From Chryseobacterium vrystaatense (GTDB lineage: Bacteria; Bacteroidota; Bacteroidia; Flavobacteriales; Weeksellaceae), in contig NZ_JPRI01000001.1 of assembly GCF_000737765.1 (NCBI RefSeq), forward strand, positions 620,001 through 684,000: 64,000 nt of DNA, in the 5' to 3' direction. The translations under genes were made by a program, and so were the position numbers. Of the stretch, positions 58,513 through 64,000 are shown piece after piece. Each line of letters opens with the position of its first letter. The first letter of the stretch is position 1. The notes beneath the pieces were generated by a model, which worked only from the letters and a program-made list of their open reading frames with translations, made no database searches and was not told the origin of the DNA.

Positions 58513-59236
58513 TATCCCAAAAATGAAATGTCTGATTATAGATGATGAGCCCCTGGCAAGATTTCACCTTAAAGCACTGGCAGACCAAATTGATTTTTTA
58601 TCTGTTGAGGGTACCTGTGCCACGGCACTTGAAGCAGATGCAATCGTGAAGGAAAGAGAAATCGATCTTCTTTTTCTGGATATCAATATGCCTTATTTAA
58701 CGGGTCTTGAATTTTTGGAACAGCTGGAAAATCCACCTTTATGTATTCTCACAACCGCCTATTCGGAATATGCTCTGGAAGGGTACAGGCTTCAGGTGGT
58801 GGATTATCTTCTGAAGCCTATTGCGTTCAACCGCTTTTATCAGGCTGTCAATAAAGCGCAGCAGCAATTTATTGTCTCTGAAAAACTGAAAAAGAACTCT
58901 CCTTTTGACGATCCCTTTCTTTATGTAAGACAGTCTGACAGTTTTATAAAGGTTTCATGGGTAGATATTTTATATATCGAAAGTATGCAGAATTACACCA
59001 AACTTCATTTTAAAGATAAATCTCTGGTGATCCATCAGACGATGAAGGCAATCGAAGAATCGCTGCCTTCAGAACATTTTTTCAGAATTCACAAATCATT
59101 CCTGATCAATATTACCCATATTGATATGATCTCAGGCGGACGTCTGTTTATCAATAAAACAGAACTTCCTATTTCACGTACAAGAAAGGAAGAACTGCTT
59201 AATCAGGTAGTTTATAAGAAACTTATTAGTAAATAA
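58502..59236 (+). CDS. LytTR-family response regulator
   Basis: The receiver domain (1-130) has LIIDDEP, phospho-acceptor Asp60 in LLFLDINMP, LTTAYSEYALEGYRL and LLKPIAFNR. The LytTR domain (about 145-240) has ILYIESMQNYTKLHF and FFRIHKSFLINITHIDMI. A later start at codon 8 (MKCLIIDD, 58523) would avoid overlap and fits the conserved N-terminus better; both are possible. Coupled to the kinase gene. The target genes are not known. The nearby porin and the double-glycine peptide are candidates. Confidence 0.95.
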   Translation: MSSNIPKMKCLIIDDEPLARFHLKALADQIDFLSVEGTCATALEADAIVKEREIDLLFLDINMPYLTGLEFLEQLENPPLCILTTAYSEYALEGYRLQVVDYLLKPIAFNRFYQAVNKAQQQFIVSEKLKKNSPFDDPFLYVRQSDSFIKVSWVDILYIESMQNYTKLHFKDKSLVIHQTMKAIEESLPSEHFFRIHKSFLINITHIDMISGGRLFINKTELPISRTRKEELLNQVVYKKLISK

Positions 59237-59419
59237 ATTGATAAGAAAATCGGGACTGAAAAATAAATAGCTTTTTTAAAATATAAAAAACGAAGAAAGA
59301 AGGGAGACGGAGCGTTGAAAGTGAGCAACAATCATATCTGTTTCTCTTCTTTTTCATTTAAATCTGTGCAAATTGAAAATCACACAGGACCGGCATCTCT
59401 CCTCTCCCATCTAACATCT

Positions 59420-60322
59420 TTATGGCAAATTCCACCTCAGCGACACGGCTACATACAATGTACTGGCAAATTTGGGATCGTCCATTTTTTTCTCTTTGAA
59501 AATATTCTTGATCTTCCTGTCGTTTTCACTGAAACTTCTCAGCAAAGCAGTTCCTCCTGTAAGTCGGAGGCTCAGTTTGTCATTCAGCTTCAGCTCCGGC
59601 CTGATCCCGGCTGTTATCTGCTGGTAACCTAGCAGCATTGATTTTCCATCTTTATTTCTTTCTACGGTCATACCGCTAAGATTAACAACTGCCTTCAAAG
59701 CAAATTTATCGGTAAATAGATAACCGGCTTCCATTCCTTCAGGGAAATTGATGTTCAATTTGATTTTTCCATTTGTTTTCCAGTCGAAATAAATCCATGG
59801 CAAGATCATAGGAACCCCGAAAGCTGTTGTAAGTACAGGTCCTGCTCCCAGTGCCAGATTAGGATTAAAATGTCTGATAAACAAAACTCCACCCTGTCCC
59901 AGAATATCATCGGAACTTATTTGTTCAAGATCGGTATAAACTCCCACCGAAGCGGTCATCATCAGACTCCATTTCTTTCCCAAAGGCCTGATATGCTGGA
60001 TTCCGGTCTGAGCATTCAGCATCTGATCTGGAAACAGTTGTTTTTCATAGTCTTTGTGAGTCATTTTTGCATAAGAGCCACTAAGCAAAAGGGACCACGC
60101 CTTTACCCTTCCACTGCTGTCTTTTTTCATTGACAATGGAATACTGAGGTTAAGATCCGCTCTTTTAAAGTCACTCTTCGAGTTGGTTTTCACACTGTCC
60201 TCCGGACGGATATAACTGGAAAAAGGAATATATTCGGTTTTAAGTTCTCCGGATATTCCCGATTGACCACTGGCCCAATATCCCAACAGGCAGCTGGCAG
60301 CGGCCAAAAGATTTCTCTTCAT
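59420..60322 (-). CDS. DUF6268-type outer membrane protein
   Basis: A signal peptide (1-19, ends WASGQ) is followed by 280 residues of alternating strands (LSIPLSMKKDSSGRVKAWSLLLSGSYAKM, MLPWIYFDWKTNGKIKLNINFPEGMEAGY) that end in VAVSLRWNLP, as in the DUF6268 barrel group. It is predicted to form an outer membrane beta-barrel. No function is assigned to the family. The gene is isolated between the LytTR gene and the MFS transporter. No regulatory site was recognised. Confidence 0.82.
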   Translation of the reverse strand: MKRNLLAAASCLLGYWASGQSGISGELKTEYIPFSSYIRPEDSVKTNSKSDFKRADLNLSIPLSMKKDSSGRVKAWSLLLSGSYAKMTHKDYEKQLFPDQMLNAQTGIQHIRPLGKKWSLMMTASVGVYTDLEQISSDDILGQGGVLFIRHFNPNLALGAGPVLTTAFGVPMILPWIYFDWKTNGKIKLNINFPEGMEAGYLFTDKFALKAVVNLSGMTVERNKDGKSMLLGYQQITAGIRPELKLNDKLSLRLTGGTALLRSFSENDRKIKNIFKEKKMDDPKFASTLYVAVSLRWNLP

Positions 60323-60444
60323 AATTTAAATTTTATGCAAAGAGATATCTTTAGAGACGGTTTACAAAAATTACTTGATTAAGTGCCGGAATTATATGAC
60401 CAAGCGGGAAAATGGCAGGATAAGAGTTTGATAATATTCAGTTT

Positions 60445-61635
60445 CTATAAAGAAATTTTTTTACTCTTAAATGAACGGTAGGCAAACCAAACTGCAATGA
60501 GCGCGATTCCTGCACGCATCATAACCATCGGCATTATGGAATCTGCTTCTAAAAAGCCCGCAAGTCCTGAAAGTAAAAAAGTAACCATCAGCTGCATAAA
60601 TCCCATCACCGCAGCAGCGGTTCCTCTTCCTTCCTTAAAAGGTGACAAGGCATGGGCAGAAGTAATAGGAAAAAGAATCCCTATGGCCAGCAAGGAAAGA
60701 TACAACATCATAATTTCCAGGACTACGGACAGATCTTCAGCTGCTATCAGGATATGGAGGCTGCATACTGTCAACAAAATAAGTGTTGCTGTTAATAATA
60801 GTTTTGTATCACCCACTCTCTTTATCAGTTTTGGGGTAAGATAGGCTGCTGTTATCAGAGCTAAGGAATTAAAACCAAATATAAAGCTGAATACACCACT
60901 GGAAAAACCATGAATCTTCATAAATAAGAACGGCGCATTCGAAATATAAATGATCAGAGAGGCAAAGGCAATACTTCCAATCATCGTACTATTGATAAAC
61001 TCTTTATTAGAAAGAATTGTTTTCAAATGGTCTCTTAATCCTTTTTCATCTTCTGCGTGATCCGAAGAAATAGTCTTTGAATTGGTCTCAGGAACATATT
61101 TGTATACCATGAACAGGGTTATCAACCCAAGAATCGTTAAAAAAGCAAAAGAGCTGTTCCATCCCCAAAATTTAAGAAATACACTTCCCAAAAGCGGTGC
61201 AACAATGGGTGCAATACCACTGATCTGAGATTGCTGTGAAAAAATAGCTACAGATTTCTGCCTGTCATAAAGGTCAATAACAATAGCTCTTCCAATGACA
61301 ATTCCCGCACTTCCACCAAATGCCTGCAGAAAACGCATTGCCCAAAGGACGTAAATATTCTCTGTAAAAAATATCGCTGTAGCTCCTATGATAAAGAGTA
61401 AAAGTCCGCAATACAACATGGGCTTACGTCCGGTCTTATCAGATAAAGGTCCCCAAAGCAGCTGCCCGAAAGCAAATCCCGCAAAGAAAACAGAAATAGA
61501 AATCTGAATATGTCCGATATCAGTCTGAAAAATCTCAGCCATATTTGGAAAAGCTGGCAGATAAAGGTCTATACTTAATGATTCGAGGGTGTTGAGCAGT
61601 GCCAGAATAAACACTACAATACTTAAGTTTCTCAT
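60445..61635 (-). CDS. Bcr/CflA-family multidrug efflux MFS transporter
   Basis: A 396-residue protein with 12 predicted helices. The N-terminal motif LESLSIDLYLPAFPNMAEIF with the D-x-Y-L-P signature is typical of Bcr/CflA. The loop motif WGPLSDKTGRKPM is the MFS G-x-x-x-D-R-x-G-R-[KR] motif (here LSDKTGRKP). The second half is VMGFMQLMVTFLLSG. It exports drugs such as bicyclomycin or other small molecules in antiport with protons. It lies 180 bp upstream of the AraC gene on the same strand with no operon sign. Confidence 0.92.
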   Translation of the reverse strand: MRNLSIVVFILALLNTLESLSIDLYLPAFPNMAEIFQTDIGHIQISISVFFAGFAFGQLLWGPLSDKTGRKPMLYCGLLLFIIGATAIFFTENIYVLWAMRFLQAFGGSAGIVIGRAIVIDLYDRQKSVAIFSQQSQISGIAPIVAPLLGSVFLKFWGWNSSFAFLTILGLITLFMVYKYVPETNSKTISSDHAEDEKGLRDHLKTILSNKEFINSTMIGSIAFASLIIYISNAPFLFMKIHGFSSGVFSFIFGFNSLALITAAYLTPKLIKRVGDTKLLLTATLILLTVCSLHILIAAEDLSVVLEIMMLYLSLLAIGILFPITSAHALSPFKEGRGTAAAVMGFMQLMVTFLLSGLAGFLEADSIMPMVMMRAGIALIAVWFAYRSFKSKKISL

Positions 61636-61815
61636 AAAAGGGTTTAGTCATTAAACCATCCAAAAAGGTGGTTTTTTCTTCCTGCAAAATTCCTTTAAAA
61701 AACCAGAGATTTCAATACATGAACTGAAGGAAGACCAGCACAAACTGAAGATTAAATTTTATGCCCTTTAGAAATATCCTTTATTTTAAAACAAACAAAA
61801 AGAACTTTCTGAAGA

Positions 61816-62634
61816 TTAGTGATTCCCCATCTTAAACCCATCCGGGCTCAGACCGGTCTGTTTTTTGAAAAATCGCGAGAAGTAAGAAGCATCACTAAAT
61901 CCCAGCTTAAAAGCAATTTCTTTCACCGTTAAAGCTCCGAATCTAAGCTCTCTTTTGGCCTCGAGTAAGAGCCGTTGGGCAATCATTTTTTTGACTGTCG
62001 TTCCCCTTGAAAGACGCACAATGTCATTGAGATGGTGTGTACTTATTTTTATTTGATCAGCATAGAAACCGCTCTCTTTTTCTGTCGTATAGTGTTCTTC
62101 TATCAGGCGGACCAATTCCTGAATCCGCTGCCTGTCGTTAATTAAAGGATCCTGTATATTAATCTGTTCTGTGATAATAATGCAGAAGGCTCTCAGATAG
62201 GTTTTTAATAAGTCAATCCTTGATGCATTCTTATATTCCTCTTCCATCAGCGAAACAATAATACTGCAGGTTTCAGCGCTTTGAGGATCTAATGAAAAAG
62301 GGCACGTCCCTCCTGTCAGGATCGTTTCTACATCACAAGCTTCCTTAAATATCTCCCGGCTTATGGCCAGCACATATCCTTTTTCACCCCTCAGCTTCAT
62401 ATTGAAAACCTGTCCCGGTGCAATGATACAAATCTGGCTGTTTTTTAAGATATGGTTTTCAAAATCCAATTCCATCCTGCTGTTTTCGTTCACCTGCAGA
62501 AACCAGATGATCTCAAAGAAGTTGTGCCGGTGAACATCATTGAAATTCTCCGGATGCCCCGTATCCAATGTCATCAGCTGGAATGGCTCTGAGGTCAGAT
62601 GGTGGACAGGTATGTTTTTTTCCGACAGGTTCAT
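61816..62634 (-). CDS. AraC-family transcriptional regulator
   Basis: The N-terminal cupin-like region (FNDVHRHNFFEIIWFLQVN, residues about 30-50) has metal-type His residues. The C-terminal domain has two helix-turn-helix motifs (ADQIKISTHHLNDIVRLSRGT and TVKEIAFKLGFSDASYFSRFFKKQTGLSPDGF). The MFS gene lies downstream and may be the target. Only 3 bp separate it from the stop of the membrane-anchored gene upstream, so the two are probably cotranscribed. The effector ligand is not known. Confidence 0.92.
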   Translation of the reverse strand: MNLSEKNIPVHHLTSEPFQLMTLDTGHPENFNDVHRHNFFEIIWFLQVNENSRMELDFENHILKNSQICIIAPGQVFNMKLRGEKGYVLAISREIFKEACDVETILTGGTCPFSLDPQSAETCSIIVSLMEEEYKNASRIDLLKTYLRAFCIIITEQINIQDPLINDRQRIQELVRLIEEHYTTEKESGFYADQIKISTHHLNDIVRLSRGTTVKKMIAQRLLLEAKRELRFGALTVKEIAFKLGFSDASYFSRFFKKQTGLSPDGFKMGNH

Positions 62635-62637
62635 TTA

Positions 62638-63084
62638 TTAGTGCTTATTAAATGTTGAATTTTCTCTAACAAAATTTACATCTGAAGGATTTGTAATTAT
62701 GTAAACTTCTCCTTTATCTTCGGTATTTTTCCCTTTGTAATAAATAATTTGTTTGTCAGAAACTAATTGTACATGATCTCCAATCTGTCTTTCAATATAT
62801 ATTGGAAGATAGATTTCAGCCTTTTTATGCCTTATTTGGTATGGATATATTCCGTGTTTCAATTTTTGAGAAAATTCTTCAACAGTAGACTGGAGCACAT
62901 CGATGGTCAAAATACCAAAGCTGTGATTACCAGACCTTTTTATATCAGAGACCGTTCCTTCCAGAACCACACCATTGCTTAAAACTTTATTTTCTTCCGT
63001 GTACTCTTTTGCTCCCGTTTTCGTTATAAAAACGACAATTCCGATCAAAAGAATCAATAAAACGATCAATTTCACATATTTCAT
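62638..63084 (-). CDS. Membrane-anchored protein of unknown function (148 aa)
   Basis: One hydrophobic helix at about 4-21 (VKLIVLLILLIGIVVFIT) anchors or exports the protein. The remainder (about 25-148) is a beta-rich soluble domain: VLEGTVSDIKRSGNHSFGILTIDVLQ, AEIYLPIYIERQIGDHVQLV, IYYKGKNTEDKGEVYII. This could be an OB-like fold, but I do not recognise a named family. It precedes the AraC gene with a 3-bp gap. Its start has a run of A and T with no strong RBS. Confidence 0.75.
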   Translation of the reverse strand: MKYVKLIVLLILLIGIVVFITKTGAKEYTEENKVLSNGVVLEGTVSDIKRSGNHSFGILTIDVLQSTVEEFSQKLKHGIYPYQIRHKKAEIYLPIYIERQIGDHVQLVSDKQIIYYKGKNTEDKGEVYIITNPSDVNFVRENSTFNKH

Positions 63085-63122
63085 GTCTATTTTAAATTAA
63101 AGGTTACAACAACAGGTAAAAT

Positions 63123-63154
63123 AAAAACCACAGCAAAAAAAGTGCTGCGGTTTT
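63123..63154 (-). terminator. Terminator after thiL
   Basis: Stem AAACCGCAGCA/TGCTGTGGTTT on the minus strand with one G-T pair, followed by TTATTTT. Confidence 0.85.
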
Positions 63155-63179
63155 CTACAATATTCAAAATTAAATAAGT

Positions 63180-64000
63180 TTATCCATTTTGCTGGTTGTT
63201 CAGGAATGCGTCCCAACCCTGTGCAGTAAGCGGAACCAATTGATTGGAGCCTCTTGCCACCATATAATTGCCTTCTTCATTGTCTACAGCATGACCAATG
63301 ATTGTAAAATCAGGATGGTTTTTAATTTTATCAAAATCATTTGGAGAAATAGTGAACAGCAACTCATAGTCTTCCCCACCGCTCAAGGCGGTCATAACTG
63401 GGTTAAGGTTCATTTCATCCGCTGTAGAGATCGTAAGATTATCCATCGGGATCTTTTCTTCGTACAGCCTGAAACCTGTTTTTGACTGGTCAGAAAGATG
63501 CAGGATCTCAGAGGCTAAACCATCAGAAATATCAATCATTGAAGTTGGCTTGATATCTAATTCTTCCAGAATAGTTTTAACATCTGTTCTTGCTTCAGGC
63601 TTAAGCTGTCTTTCAAGGATATAATCGTAACCTTCCATTTCCGGCTGCATATTTGGATCAGCAAGGAAAACAGCATGTTCTCTTTCCAGGATCTGAAGTC
63701 CCATATAAGCGCCACCAAGATCCCCGCTTACAACCAAAAGATCATTTGGTTTTGCACCGCTTCTCTTTACTATATTTTCATCATCCTCTATTCCTACGGC
63801 CGTAATGCTCATAACCAGTCCTGAATTGGAACTCGTAGTATCTCCGCCTATCAGATCCACCTTATATCTTGCACATGCCGCCTGAATTCCAGAATAAATC
63901 TCTTCCAATGCTTCTACCGGAAAACGGCTGGACACAGCCAGAGAAACTAAAATCTGTGTAGGAACTGCGTTCATTGCAGCAATATCGCTCAGATTCACGA
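63180..64000 (-). CDS. thiL: Thiamine-monophosphate kinase, N-terminus outside the window
   Basis: The frame is open to the right edge, so the first part of the gene is cut. Seen are the ATP-grasp-like PurM fold landmarks: NLSDIAAMNAVP at the visible start (ThiL motif with Asp), DLIGGDTTSSNSGLVMSITAVG, DLLVVSGDLGGAYMGLQIL, MIDISDGLASEI and ALSGGEDYELLFT. It phosphorylates thiamine phosphate to the diphosphate cofactor. The missing segment of about 75 residues would hold the first ATP-binding strand. A GTG near the edge is not taken as start. Confidence 0.95.
   Translation of the reverse strand, partial: VNLSDIAAMNAVPTQILVSLAVSSRFPVEALEEIYSGIQAACARYKVDLIGGDTTSSNSGLVMSITAVGIEDDENIVKRSGAKPNDLLVVSGDLGGAYMGLQILEREHAVFLADPNMQPEMEGYDYILERQLKPEARTDVKTILEELDIKPTSMIDISDGLASEILHLSDQSKTGFRLYEEKIPMDNLTISTADEMNLNPVMTALSGGEDYELLFTISPNDFDKIKNHPDFTIIGHAVDNEEGNYMVARGSNQLVPLTAQGWDAFLNNQQNG

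Noticed and set aside
1-64000. Possible CRISPR array or rRNA/tRNA genes
   Set aside because: No regularly spaced repeats with unique spacers and no tRNA or rRNA signature was seen. The only regular direct repeats are the three 15-bp copies and the LytTR pairs.

Overview
The window looks like chromosome of a flavobacterium of the Chryseobacterium/Weeksellaceae type. Evidence seen: low GC, Bacteroidetes -7 promoter elements (TAnnTTTG), a SusC/SusD pair, a type IX secretion sorting domain, ECF sigma factors paired with anti-sigma/barrel fusions, LytTR and LytS-type two-component pairs, and a DUF6268 barrel. The species cannot be named from sequence alone. LAYOUT. 1-3497: accessory island, incomplete at the left edge. 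It carries small unknown genes and a translationally coupled pair, a DisA_N (diadenylate cyclase)-like protein with an unknown 435-residue partner. It abruptly ends a YifB/ComM gene just after its Walker A motif (3471-4211), so it looks like a site-specific insertion. 4413-11483: two paralogous copies of a module of DUF4840-like lipoprotein, ECF sigma factor and anti-sigma/outer-membrane-barrel fusion, with a T9SS cargo protein between them. Both lipoprotein genes are preceded by the same 20-bp promoter-like motif. 11732-13261: AraC regulator and RclC-like (DUF417) membrane protein. 13351-22249: RND tripartite efflux operon, LytTR regulator, LytS-type kinase and a universal stress protein. Direct repeats 21 bp apart lie upstream of the efflux operon and of the stress protein and suggest one LytTR regulon. 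22423-24450: SMP-30-type lactonase and a divergent AraC regulator. 24530-29418: SusD and SusC behind a 52-residue cysteine-rich leader ORF, a terminator-like hairpin and an Rrf2-type operator. 29690-34532: lipoprotein, 7-TM protein, NarL-type kinase and regulator, then a metacaspase and a trypsin/V8-like protease that share a repeated upstream element. 34588-36070: AT-rich cassette-like genes, one ending 3 nt from an attC-like site. 36178-40001: housekeeping genes (HExxH protein, CsaA-like, 3'-5' exonuclease, SufT-like), a mercaptopyruvate-type sulfurtransferase and HMG-CoA lyase. 40193-54240: a complete assimilatory sulfate pathway on the minus strand, in transcription order cysH, cysD, cysN, cysE, cysK, SUMT, sulfite reductase flavoprotein, sulfite reductase hemoprotein, TonB receptor, and a precorrin-2 dehydrogenase/TSUP permease fusion. 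The Rrf2 regulator gene lies just upstream. 54387-64000: peptidase T, a TonB_C-like secreted protein, a double-glycine cysteine-rich peptide, a porin, a LytS/LytTR pair, a DUF6268 barrel, a Bcr/CflA transporter, an AraC regulator and partial thiL. HOW IT FITS TOGETHER. The most interesting thread is sulfur control. The cysH promoter and the SusCD locus 24 kb away carry near-identical Rrf2-type palindromes. SusCD is led by a Cys-rich short ORF followed by a terminator-like hairpin, and the TonB gene inside the cys cluster is preceded by an 11-codon ORF with three Cys codons enclosed by an inverted repeat. I infer a cysteine-responsive regulon that joins sulfate assimilation to TonB-dependent uptake of an unknown sulfur compound.
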